The notes: generated by a model not told the origin, from the sequence alone. 39,528 nucleotides of DNA from Clostridia bacterium (GCA_017531795.1 JAFXKH010000019.1:1-39528); one strand, 5' to 3'; positions 13,472-20,761 are shown, counted from the stretch's first letter. Translations and numbers: made by a program.

Positions 13472-14820
13472 TGAACAGAATAAAAATGCCTCGCGGTGGA
13501 AGCAGAAAACTTCTCCGCAATTTCACGGCAAATATAGATATGCGGTTTGACGAAAGCGTACTCAGCGAAGGCGCGCCCTCACGGATTGACGGTTTCGCCG
13601 TGGAAAGTGGCTCGCTGACCGACGGTTACGGCGTAGAAGAAGCGGAAGCGTTTGCAGGCAAGCGTGGGCGTACGGCGTGGCAGTTCACGAGATACGACCG
13701 TGACGCAAGGGCTTATAAGACCTGCGATATGTATTGCGACGTAAACGGCTACGTGCATTATAATTACGGTGACGGTTGGCAGGTTTTGCAACTCGTCCAC
13801 TTTGCCTCAACGCCAAGCGCGATTACGTACCGCTTGTACGGCGAAGACTCGCTCATTATGACCTCGCCTACGGATAAGATGTTCGTGTGGGACGGAGTAA
13901 ACGATCCCGTATACGTGGCAGACAGTCCGTTCATAACCTCAATGGCAATGCACTTTGAGCGTATGTTCGCGACTACGCCGGGCGAGAGCAATACCGTATA
14001 TTATTCCGACGACCTCGATCCGACCAACTGGACAGCGTCGCTGACCGAAGGCGGATACGTAATGCTTCTGGACGAAAGGGGCAGACTGCTTAAAGTCCTT
14101 GACTTCTTGAACTACGTGTATATCTTCCGTGAGTTCGGTATATCCCGACTGACGGCGTACGCAGACCAATCGGAGTTTCGCGTGTCCAACCTGTACGTAT
14201 CGGGCGGACGGATATACGGCGACAGCGTGTGCGCCTGCGGTGACGTGGTAATGATGCTTGCCTCGGACGGATTGCAAGCGTTTGACGGCTACGGCGTAAG
14301 CAGACGGCTCAAACAAGTCCGTTTTCTGTCCTCGCCCAACGCATCTGCGGTATACGCCGACGGCAAGTACTATCTGACGGCAAGCACGGCGCGCGAAGGC
14401 GAAAACGATACTCTCGTCGTGTACGACATAAAATCCTCGACTTTCTCAATCACTCGCATAGGCATAAAGCGACTGTGTAAGTGCGGAGAACTCGTTATAG
14501 CCGTTATGGAGGACGACCGTATCGGCAAAATAACGAAAAACGGCAGGGTATTCGACCAACCGATTCAAAAGGTCTGGGAAAGCGGTGACCTCGATTGGGG
14601 TAACGCCGACGTAAAAAACGTAGCGTACCTGACTGTGCGTAGCGAAACGGACGGTACTCTTACGCTCGTGGCGGACGGTGAAGAGCGTTCGTATGGCTTA
14701 GCGCCGGGCATAAACCGGATTAAGCCTATGCTAAGCGGAAGGATATTCCGTTTCCGCATAACGACGACTTCCCCTCACGCCAACGTGAGCAGGTTATGCT
14801 ATAAGGTGCGAGGTGGATGA
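13471..14820 (+). CDS. Large beta-rich phage tail protein, nozzle/hub-like (449 aa)
   Basis: A soluble protein made mostly of short beta strands with repeated D-G turns. Visible repeats include TYRLYGEDSLIMTSPTDKMF, PVYVADSPFITSMAMHFERM and DDLDPTNWTASLTEGGYVML. The DDLDPTNW and FERMFAT segments are typical of phage propeller-like proteins, and the whole fits the beta-propeller nozzle or hub of podoviruses (T7 gp12 or P22 gp10 slot). AAGGAGG stands 7 nt before ATG 13471, which overlaps the previous stop. It ends in GG-TGATG overlap with the next gene. The fold is inferred; no enzyme motif is present. Confidence 0.65.
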   Translation: MNRIKMPRGGSRKLLRNFTANIDMRFDESVLSEGAPSRIDGFAVESGSLTDGYGVEEAEAFAGKRGRTAWQFTRYDRDARAYKTCDMYCDVNGYVHYNYGDGWQVLQLVHFASTPSAITYRLYGEDSLIMTSPTDKMFVWDGVNDPVYVADSPFITSMAMHFERMFATTPGESNTVYYSDDLDPTNWTASLTEGGYVMLLDERGRLLKVLDFLNYVYIFREFGISRLTAYADQSEFRVSNLYVSGGRIYGDSVCACGDVVMMLASDGLQAFDGYGVSRRLKQVRFLSSPNASAVYADGKYYLTASTAREGENDTLVVYDIKSSTFSITRIGIKRLCKCGELVIAVMEDDRIGKITKNGRVFDQPIQKVWESGDLDWGNADVKNVAYLTVRSETDGTLTLVADGEERSYGLAPGINRIKPMLSGRIFRFRITTTSPHANVSRLCYKVRGG

Positions 14821-15587
14821 TGGATTACGGAAAAGAAGCGTATTATAAAGCGCTGGAAATTGAAGACAGACTGTCCGAAACTTTCACCGCAACGACCGTT
14901 ACGACGGACGGCAGGGCGGTGAGTTACGAGGGCGGTATCGGTCTTATCTCGGTAAACGCAATCGGCGACGGCTTGGTAAAGGTATATTTTGACGGCGTAG
15001 CGGTAGGCGAAACCAAAGCAGGCTCCACGAGTTTCACGGTCACGAAAAGTGGCGAAATAACGTTTGAAATACAATCAGAAATGGAAATAACCGTGTGCGC
15101 GCTTGCAAAAGGCAGACTTATCGCAGAGTACGTCAAATTAGTCGGCGACGAGTACGGCGGAACTACGTACGCTCTTATCGGCGGTGAAGAATTGACGGTG
15201 TATTCTTCTGACGGCGGAGAGTTTACGAAAGTTACGACTTACGTCAAAGCCGACGATTACGACCTTGCAGTAGGAGTAAGCGGACTGCTTCTCGGCGTGA
15301 TCCGCAACGGAAAAGCGCAGATTTTGCTCACGGCAGACGGACAAACGAAAACGTTTATGCTCGGCTCGTACAGTCATATAGCGGTAACCTCGCATAGTGA
15401 CGGCTGGCTGGTTGCGGTATCCAACGACGAAGAAACGCTGGTATTCTCGCTCTCGGCAAGCCTTGCGATAAACGAAAGTTTTCGGGCGCATCTGTCACCG
15501 ACGGTAAAAGGTCTTGCCTTCGTCAAAGGCTCGACCACTCTCGCCATTGAAGACGGCAAGCGTATAATCGTACGCGCGTTGGCTTAA
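14817..15587 (+). CDS. Second beta-rich phage structural protein (256 aa)
   Basis: Unrecognised family. The first 20 residues are helical (MMDYGKEAYYKALEIEDRL); the rest is almost all predicted strands with glycine turns, such as ISVNAIGDGLVKVYFDGVAV, YALIGGEELTVYSSDGG and DYDLAVGVSGLLLGVIRNG. Such repeats suggest a small beta-propeller or stacked beta sandwich. Its place directly after the nozzle-like gene, with a 4-nt overlap, suggests a tail or fibre-attachment part. ATG 14817 and ATG 14820 are both possible, with GAGGTGG upstream. No signal peptide or membrane span. Confidence 0.6.
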   Translation: MMDYGKEAYYKALEIEDRLSETFTATTVTTDGRAVSYEGGIGLISVNAIGDGLVKVYFDGVAVGETKAGSTSFTVTKSGEITFEIQSEMEITVCALAKGRLIAEYVKLVGDEYGGTTYALIGGEELTVYSSDGGEFTKVTTYVKADDYDLAVGVSGLLLGVIRNGKAQILLTADGQTKTFMLGSYSHIAVTSHSDGWLVAVSNDEETLVFSLSASLAINESFRAHLSPTVKGLAFVKGSTTLAIEDGKRIIVRALA

Positions 15588-15599
15588 AGGAGGCAGAGT

Positions 15600-15890
15600 A
15601 TGGAAATCATAGCATCACTCATTGAAGGCGGTTGTTATTCGGCGGTATTCGCAATACTTCTCTTTACCGCGCTCCGTACGGGCAGTCGTAGGGAAGAGGC
15701 GTACAGAAAGGTAATTATCGAACTCGCCGAAACCGTACGAAACCTTGACAGTATGGACGGAAAACTGGATAGACTGATCGTCACTTGCGACAAATTGACG
15801 GCAAAAAAGCCCAAGAAAGAGAAAAGAGTAGAAAAGGAGGTAAGCGTATGCGACCACAAATTGCTCGTAGTCTCGGAAGTGGAAGGCTGA
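15600..15890 (+). CDS. BhlA/UviB-like holin (96 aa)
   Basis: A small membrane protein with one N-terminal transmembrane segment (about 8-27, GGCYSAVFAILLFTALRTG), then a charged coiled-coil stretch (SRREEAYRKVIIELAETVRN, LDSMDGKLDRL) and a Lys-rich tail. This plan, with R-R-E-E right after the membrane, matches the BhlA/UviB group of holin-like proteins linked to phage lysis or bacteriocin release. AAAGGAGG lies 8 nt before ATG. Its 3' end overlaps the next ORF by 43 nt, so the C-terminal 14 codons are read in two frames. No endolysin follows. Confidence 0.7.
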   Translation: MEIIASLIEGGCYSAVFAILLFTALRTGSRREEAYRKVIIELAETVRNLDSMDGKLDRLIVTCDKLTAKKPKKEKRVEKEVSVCDHKLLVVSEVEG

Positions 15891-16069
15891 CGGGTGGCAG
15901 AGTCGTGGACGGGACTGCCTGCGTGTTCGTAATATCGGACGGCGTAGCGCAGAAACGTCCGACTTCCGCCCGTAACTACAAAACGGTATGTACGGCTCGT
16001 AGTTTTGCTCCACTCACGAGTGGCTACTTAATAAAAAAAGGAGGTAAAATCATTTATGAACGTTACTAA
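15848..16069 (+). CDS. Small basic protein of unknown function (73 aa)
   Basis: Starts MRPQIARSLGSGRLTGGRVV with an excellent AAGGAGG site 7 nt before ATG 15848, inside the end of the holin-like gene. It is rich in Arg, Gly and Ser, with DGTACVFVISDG as the only hydrophobic stretch. I do not recognise it. The strong ribosome site in a packed operon argues that it is translated; the 43-nt overlap and odd composition argue for caution. It also overlaps the next 30-codon ORF by 14 nt. Confidence 0.5.
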   Translation: MRPQIARSLGSGRLTGGRVVDGTACVFVISDGVAQKRPTSARNYKTVCTARSFAPLTSGYLIKKGGKIIYERY

Positions 16070-16148
16070 ATTAAAACGACTTCGTGACGAAGTCAGAAAA
16101 ATAGAAGAAAGAATTTATAATAAGGGAGGTGACTCATGGCAAGCATAA
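16056..16148 (+). CDS. 30-aa ORF with strong ribosome site
   Basis: Encodes MNVTKLKRLRDEVRKIEERI and ten more residues, a basic amphipathic helix. AAAGGAGG lies upstream at 16038-16045. It overlaps the ORFs on both sides. It may be a real micro-protein or a leader that couples translation of the coiled-coil gene at 16136, whose own ribosome site (GGGAGGTG) lies within it. Confidence 0.45.
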   Translation: MNVTKLKRLRDEVRKIEERIYNKGGDSWQA

Positions 16149-17095
16149 GCAAAAAAACGAGAGATAATTTCGTAGACGTTTTGGAAACGGATGAAAAGCC
16201 CCAAAAAGAAAAAACGGAAAAAGAAAGTACTCCGCGCGACGATCTCATATCCGCGCTGGAAGAAATAGACAAAGATTACGAAAAAATCTCGGAGTCTCAG
16301 CGTTTGCCCGATACCCCCGTGTACGAACGTAAGGAGTACGACGCGCCGACGGACGAGGAAATTAAAGCCAACGCCGAAGCCTTGCTTGAAGGCGAAAGGG
16401 TAAGCGGTATCGAGAACATTGAGACGCAGACCGAAGAAAGTAAAAAAGCGAAGGAAAAGAAAAAAGCGGAAGCCCTTTCGGGCGTGGAGAGTAAGAAATC
16501 GTCAATAATGGCGACTTACGACCAAGCAAGCGAAAACTATTCCAACGACCTTTTGAAGCGTGGTATGGCGCGTTCGAGCGTGGCGGTAGCCGGTAAAAAC
16601 GCGCTTGAACAGGCAAGAGCCGACGCGATTACTCTTGCAGTAAATAACGCCGAAGCCGAAGTCAAAGCCATTGACGAAGAAATCTCCGCGTTGGAAACGA
16701 GCAGACAAAAAGCGCTCGACGCGTTCAATATCGCCCACGCGGTTAAGGTTACTGAGAAGATAGCCGAACTGACTAAGGCGCGCGACTTAAAAGCCGAAGA
16801 AGTCCTTGAATACAATAACAATCTTTTACAGCAGGAAATGAAGGAAGCCTACGACAAGATTATGAAGGAAAGCGACCTTGAAACCGAGTATTTAAGACAA
16901 GAACAAATAAAGGACAGTCTGGGTGTAGACGACGTTGCCCTCTCAGAGCGTAATATTGCGAAGTATAACACTATCCGTAATTATCTGCTTGCGATGAGCA
17001 GGGAAGACGCCAAAAACGCAGTCAGAACGGACGAACTCGTGCGCTCCTCACTTACCGATTACTACTATTATAAACTCTATAACGAGTTCTGTTAA
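16136..17095 (+). CDS. Coiled-coil protein of the phage module (319 aa)
   Basis: A soluble, highly charged protein. The first 100 residues are Lys/Glu-rich and probably disordered. From about 95 to 290 there are long helices: ESKKAKEKKKAEALSGVESK, then SNDLLKRGMARSSVAVAGKN, a motif seen in several Firmicutes phage structural proteins, then AVNNAEAEVKAIDEEISALE and a further helix. The C-terminus has a Tyr-rich end (DYYYYKLYNEFC). In podoviruses such helical proteins near the end of the block are internal virion or tail-fibre parts; here the role is inferred from place only. GGGAGGTG lies 6 nt before ATG. A 16-nt gap separates it from the second holin-like gene. Confidence 0.6.
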   Translation: MASISKKTRDNFVDVLETDEKPQKEKTEKESTPRDDLISALEEIDKDYEKISESQRLPDTPVYERKEYDAPTDEEIKANAEALLEGERVSGIENIETQTEESKKAKEKKKAEALSGVESKKSSIMATYDQASENYSNDLLKRGMARSSVAVAGKNALEQARADAITLAVNNAEAEVKAIDEEISALETSRQKALDAFNIAHAVKVTEKIAELTKARDLKAEEVLEYNNNLLQQEMKEAYDKIMKESDLETEYLRQEQIKDSLGVDDVALSERNIAKYNTIRNYLLAMSREDAKNAVRTDELVRSSLTDYYYYKLYNEFC

Positions 17096-17111
17096 CGGGA
17101 GGTGGTGAGAA

Positions 17112-17411
17112 ATGAAACTGACCAAGAAATGCTTTATTGCCTTGGCATCCTTCGTCGTGTTGACCTTACAAGCGTTTGGATTAAAATTCGACGCGCCCAT
17201 CGTCAACGAATTCATAGCAACGGGAGCGAGTATTCTCGTAATGCTCGGTATTCTCTCGGACAGCGCGCCCAAGCGTAGCGAAAGCGACGAAAATAACGAC
17301 CAGGTATCTGACGGCGAACTACCGCCCGAAAGCGAAAGTCAAACCCCAACAGAATCAGACGTAACAGATACAGACGTAACAGAATCAGACGTAGATGATA
17401 CGGACGAGTAA
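17112..17411 (+). CDS. Second holin-like membrane protein with acidic tail (99 aa)
   Basis: Two hydrophobic segments: CFIALASFVVLTLQAFGLKF (about 6-25) and FIATGASILVMLGILSD (about 36-52), joined by DAPIVNE, then a long acidic Ser/Thr/Asp/Glu tail with TESDVTDTDVTESDVDDTDE. The membrane part resembles small phage holins (phi-LC3/LL-H type), which have a similar two-helix plan and an ending with V-x-L-G-I-L. The acidic repeat tail is unusual and could be a slippage product. GGGAGGTGG stands before ATG 17112. It is the last gene of the module and precedes a terminator. Confidence 0.65.
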   Translation: MKLTKKCFIALASFVVLTLQAFGLKFDAPIVNEFIATGASILVMLGILSDSAPKRSESDENNDQVSDGELPPESESQTPTESDVTDTDVTESDVDDTDE

Positions 17412-17424
17412 AATCAATGCGAAA

Positions 17425-17460
17425 AGCCGTTATGAGCGAAAAGTTTATAACGGTTTTTTT
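17425..17460 (+). terminator. Terminator of the phage module
   Basis: CCGTTAT (17427-17433) and ATAACGG (17447-17453) followed by T7, 14 bp after the last module gene. It closes the module as one transcription unit. Confidence 0.85.
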
Positions 17461-17585
17461 GCATAACTTTTCAAATTTTCTTACGTGTACAGAAACGCAG
17501 GCGAAGTCCGTAAAAGAGAAAAGACGTTTTATAATTAAATCACATGATGGCGTAATTAAGCATATATTCAGTCGTGGGAGGAATT

Positions 17586-18662
17586 ATGATAGCGGTTATT
17601 TTCGGCGGAAAGAGTTGCGAACACGACGTTAGCGTAATTACGGGCACGCAGGTGTTGGGGGCGTTACGGAAACAGAATCCCTTGCCCATTTATATCGACA
17701 AAGAGGGCGTATGGAAAACGGGCAAGTCGCTCTTTGATCTGCGCTTGCCACGGGACGGTCGCTTGAAGCGAGTGTATTTGCGCGCAGGTGAAAGGGGATT
17801 ATATACGCGCTCGCGCAAAATAGCGGACATTGACGTTGCCGTTATTTGTTGTCACGGTCACGGCGGAGAGGACGGTTGTTTGCAAGGACTATTGACGTTA
17901 TGCGGAATACCGTATACGGGACCAAATCTTTTTGCATCCGCGCTGTGTATGAACAAAGCGGAGTTCAAACGAGTGGCGGTGGCCGTCGGTATACCCACTC
18001 TGCCCTACGCAACGTTTACGCGCAGGGAGTTTAACGAGAACATTTACGACGTAGCGGACCGCCTGAACGCAATCGGTTATCCGTTCATAATAAAACCCGC
18101 TTCGCTCGGCTCGTCTATCGGGGTGGGAGTGGCGCGCACGGAAGCCGAACTCGTGGAGAAATCCCGAGTTGCCTTTGCCTTCGACGACGTGGTGGTGGCG
18201 GAAAAACTACTCGAAAACTTCCGTGAGTTCAACTGCGCCGGATTGGGTGACGAAAGGGGTTTGACGCTCTCCGAAATCGAAGAGCCTATCGGGTGGAAGG
18301 AATATCTGACCTTTGAGGATAAATACGCAGGCGGTGGCAAAGAAGCCGTCAAACGGCGCATACCTGCAGATATTCCCCCGTCGCTTGCCGAGGAAATTCG
18401 CGATCTGACGAAAAAAGCGTTCGCTTTGTTCGGGCTTTCGGGCGTGGTAAGAGTGGATTATTTATACGACACAGCGCAAGAAAAACTGTACCTGAACGAA
18501 ATCAATACGATCCCCGGTTCGCTAGCGTCCTACTTTTTCCGAAGACAGGGTATGAGAGGGGAGCAGTTCGTCCTGAAACTCATTGAATTAGCCGAGCATA
18601 GAGCGAAAGCGGAGGCAAGACTGACCTATGCGTACGAATCACCCGTATTAAAGGGCAAATAA
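17586..18662 (+). CDS. ddl: D-alanine--D-alanine ligase
   Basis: An ATP-grasp ligase that makes D-Ala-D-Ala for peptidoglycan in the cytosol. Visible: FGGKSCEHDVSVITG (N-terminal), HGHGGEDGCLQGLL and GIPYTGPNLFASALCMNK (substrate and ATP regions), FIIKPASLGSSIGVG (ATP-grasp loop), and RVDYLYD...LYLNEINTIPGSL (metal and product end). At 358 aa it is of normal length. ATG 17586 is chosen over 17574 because GGGAGGA lies 5 nt upstream. TATAAT at 17530-17535 may be the -10 box, with a poor -35. It is monocistronic by spacing, and the icd promoter starts 5 bp after its stop codon. A D-Ala-D-Lac specificity is not suggested, but I did not model the omega loop. Confidence 0.93.
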   Translation: MIAVIFGGKSCEHDVSVITGTQVLGALRKQNPLPIYIDKEGVWKTGKSLFDLRLPRDGRLKRVYLRAGERGLYTRSRKIADIDVAVICCHGHGGEDGCLQGLLTLCGIPYTGPNLFASALCMNKAEFKRVAVAVGIPTLPYATFTRREFNENIYDVADRLNAIGYPFIIKPASLGSSIGVGVARTEAELVEKSRVAFAFDDVVVAEKLLENFREFNCAGLGDERGLTLSEIEEPIGWKEYLTFEDKYAGGGKEAVKRRIPADIPPSLAEEIRDLTKKAFALFGLSGVVRVDYLYDTAQEKLYLNEINTIPGSLASYFFRRQGMRGEQFVLKLIELAEHRAKAEARLTYAYESPVLKGK

Positions 18663-18666
18663 ACGT

Positions 18667-18696
18667 TTGACGGCAAACGCTCCGTTGTGCTATAAT
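18667..18696 (+). promoter_or_regulatory. Promoter of icd, with palindromic -35
   Basis: TTGACG (18667-18672), 18 bp, TATAAT (18691-18696). CGTTTGACGGCAAACG (18664-18679) is an inverted repeat over the -35 box, as at htpG. GGAGG lies at 18716-18720. Confidence 0.75.
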
Positions 18697-18724
18697 AACC
18701 GCGAAAACAATCTTCGGAGGAATT

Positions 18725-19927
18725 ATGGCTAAGATAACGTACGAAAAACCTATCGTGGAAATGCAGGGCGACGAAATGACTCGCGTGCTGTGGGATTGGA
18801 TAAAGGAAATATTGATTGAGCCGAAAGTCGCGCTCAAAACGGAATATTACGACCTTGGACTCGTTTGTCGTGACGAAACGGACGACAGAGTGACATTTGA
18901 AGCAGGCGAGGCGATTAAGCGACTGGGCGTAGGCGTAAAATGCGCGACGATAACGCCCAACAATCAGCGCAAGGAAGAATATAACTTAAAGCGTCTTTAC
19001 CCTTCGCCCAACGGCACGATAAGAGCGATACTCGACGGCACGGTTTTCCGTACTCCCATACTCGTCAAGGGCATAACCCCTTATATACCGACCTGGACCG
19101 CCCCCATAACGATTGCCCGTCACGCGTACGGTGACGTATATAAAGCCACCGACGTACTCGTAAACGACGCGTGCAAAGCCGAACTTGTCGTGACCAAAAC
19201 GAACGGGGAAGTGGAAAAATACCCCGTACACGATTTCAAGGGCGCAGGCGTGCTTCAAGGTATGCACAACACGGATAAGTCTATCACTGCTTTCGCTCGC
19301 TCCTGCTTTAACTTCGCGCTTTCTGCGAAGCAGGACTTGTGGCTGGGCACGAAAGACACTATTTCCAAAGTCTACGACGGACGGTTCAAAGCCATTTTTG
19401 CCGACCTTTATGAAAACGAATTCAAATCCGCATACGAAAAGGCAGGCATTAAGTACGAATACACACTTATTGATGACTGCGTAGCGCGCATAATCCGCAG
19501 TAACGGTGGTATGGTCTGGGCGTGCAAGAACTACGACGGCGACGTTATGAGCGATATGCTCGCAACCGCATACGGCTCTCTCGCAATGATGAGTAGCGTG
19601 CTCGTTTCTCCCGATGGTAATTATGAGTACGAAGCCGCGCACGGTACCGTTACCCGTCACTATTATAAATACCGCGCAGGCGAGGAAACGTCTACCAACC
19701 CCGTAGCGACTATCTTCGCGTGGAGTGGCGCGCTCAGAAAGCGTGGTGAAAGCGAGAATAATACCGCTTTGATGCAGTTTGCCGACGACCTTGAAAGAGC
19801 AACCGTGCAGACGATTGAAAGCGGTTATATGACGGGCGACCTTGCGCTTTTGTTTAAAGCCGAAGGCATCACTCCCAAAAAACTCAACTCCCGCGACTTC
19901 TTGAACGCCATCGCTGAAAGACTGTAA
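18725..19927 (+). CDS. icd: NADP-dependent isocitrate dehydrogenase, eukaryotic-type
   Basis: Oxidises isocitrate to 2-oxoglutarate, giving CO2 and NADPH in the cytosol. The sequence is of the IDH1/IDH2-like (subfamily II) type, not the Escherichia coli or Bacillus Icd type: it starts KPIVEMQGDEMTRVLWDWIK, then VGVKCATITP, SPNGTIRAILDGTVF and TAPITIARHAYGDVYKATD, with the usual isocitrate and Mn2+ residues. LIDDCVARIIRSNGG and AAHGTVTRHYY follow. At 400 aa it has the expected length. GGAGG is 4 nt before ATG. It is monocistronic. No citrate synthase or aconitase gene is near. This subtype occurs in some Clostridia and other bacteria, so it need not be recent transfer. Confidence 0.95.
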   Translation: MAKITYEKPIVEMQGDEMTRVLWDWIKEILIEPKVALKTEYYDLGLVCRDETDDRVTFEAGEAIKRLGVGVKCATITPNNQRKEEYNLKRLYPSPNGTIRAILDGTVFRTPILVKGITPYIPTWTAPITIARHAYGDVYKATDVLVNDACKAELVVTKTNGEVEKYPVHDFKGAGVLQGMHNTDKSITAFARSCFNFALSAKQDLWLGTKDTISKVYDGRFKAIFADLYENEFKSAYEKAGIKYEYTLIDDCVARIIRSNGGMVWACKNYDGDVMSDMLATAYGSLAMMSSVLVSPDGNYEYEAAHGTVTRHYYKYRAGEETSTNPVATIFAWSGALRKRGESENNTALMQFADDLERATVQTIESGYMTGDLALLFKAEGITPKKLNSRDFLNAIAERL

Positions 19928-19943
19928 AAACGAAAAATAACTT

Positions 19944-19993
19944 AAAGAGCAAGAATAAAAGGATAAATTTCCTTCTGTTCTTGCTCTTTTTTA
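19944..19993 (+). terminator. Terminator of icd
   Basis: Twelve-bp stem AAAGAGCAAGAA (19944-19955) and TTCTTGCTCTTT (19978-19989), with an inner GGA/TCC pair and a T-run. The stem core is shared with the terminator at 5371-5410. Confidence 0.88.
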
Positions 19994-20010
19994 TTGATTT
20001 TAAAATGAAT

Positions 20011-20210
20011 TGATGCTGACGCATCATGAATTGGCTTCGCCATGATTTCTCGCTACGCTCCATGAATTGAATTGCAACAATGCGCCGATAGGCGCAATTC
20101 ATGCCGTAGGCAATTCATAAAAACGAAGTTTTCAATTCACGCAACCGCAAGGTTGCAATTCATTGCGTGTTCTCCCTTATGGAGAACAGGCGCGAACGGA
20201 GAACACGCAC
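20011..20210. repeat. Array of different hairpins joined by a constant AATTCAT spacer
   Basis: Successive perfect hairpins: TGATGC-TGAC-GCATCA (20011-20026), TGGC-TTC-GCCA (20032-20042), TGCGCC-GATA-GGCGCA (20081-20096), TGCC-GTA-GGCA (20102-20112), AAAAC-GAA-GTTTT (20120-20132), GCAACC-GCAA-GGTTGC (20141-20156), GTTCTCC-CTTAT-GGAGAAC (20169-20187). The linker is AATTCAT, GAATTG or CAATTCA. Stems differ while linkers stay. The stretch 19994-20302 has no gene; TATAAT at 20278-20283 is a likely -10 box for the next gene. Confidence 0.7.
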
Positions 20211-20302
20211 AAATGGTCTTTTTTCGTCGAAATAGTACGAAGATAAGAGAATATATAACAAGGGCGGAAAAAAGTGATATAATGGCGGAAAAAGGAGGTT
20301 TT

Positions 20303-20713
20303 ATGAAAAAAGAACTCAGCGAAATTAAGAAAAGAGCTTTACTCGCCAAACAGCGTATGAAACTCGGTTATTGGCAAAAAATGCTCGAAGAGCGTGACCG
20401 TATGATGAGCAAAACGGCGGACAGTACACGTTTGACCGTCGCTAGCGATATGCGGAAAAAGGAATACGAGATTGGCAATAAAGTTGCGCTTGGTGACGAC
20501 TTTGCTCAAAGAGAAGAACGATTGTACGGCAGGGTACGGGAAATTCTCGATCGTGACGAAAACGTGACCAATCCAATCGGTCAACTCGTTGAGAGAGAAA
20601 AGTACGAGCAAATGGACGAGGCTAACCGCCAGCGGTATATTCTCGAACTGTCAGAAAAATTCCGTATGCTCCGCGAAAGGTACTATCGTGAGCGCGCTTG
20701 CCGAATAAAATAA
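20303..20713 (+). CDS. Conserved-looking helical protein of unknown function (136 aa)
   Basis: I do not recognise this family. It is soluble, very rich in Lys, Arg and Glu, and nearly all helix: MKKELSEIKKRALLAKQRMK, GYWQKMLEERDRMMSKTADS, then a middle part GNKVALGDDFAQREERLYGR and a helical end (NRQRYILELSEKFRMLRERY). It could bind nucleic acid or form a coiled-coil dimer. ATG 20303 has AAAGGAGG 5 nt upstream; the frame is open much further up through the hairpin array, but that part is repeat sequence. The -35 box is weak (ATAACA) before TATAAT. It stands alone, upstream of the yerC promoter. Confidence 0.7.
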   Translation: MKKELSEIKKRALLAKQRMKLGYWQKMLEERDRMMSKTADSTRLTVASDMRKKEYEIGNKVALGDDFAQREERLYGRVREILDRDENVTNPIGQLVEREKYEQMDEANRQRYILELSEKFRMLRERYYRERACRIK

Positions 20714-20761
20714 CCGACGGGGGACAAGCCCCATTACTTTATACTTTCATAGCAATACGTT

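Larger units (their letters stand above)
11688..17411 (+). mobile_element. Phage-derived capsid/tail/holin module without packaging or integration genes
   Basis: Ten tightly packed genes in one direction, nearly all with strong AGGAGG-type sites and with several start-stop overlaps. Order: major capsid protein, small protein, head-tail adaptor, large beta-rich (nozzle-like) protein, second beta-rich protein, BhlA/UviB-like holin, two small ORFs, coiled-coil protein, second holin-like protein. This resembles part of a podovirus-type morphogenesis block. Missing: terminase, portal, protease, integrase, repressor, replication genes and endolysin. Both sides are ordinary host genes behind terminators. 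No frame is broken. It may be a prophage remnant, a capsid-carrying satellite, or a domesticated particle. Confidence 0.75.

Noticed and set aside
18725..19927. Recent horizontal transfer of a eukaryotic-type icd
   Set aside because: The subtype is also bacterial, the gene has local-style promoter and terminator, and codon use looks like its neighbours.
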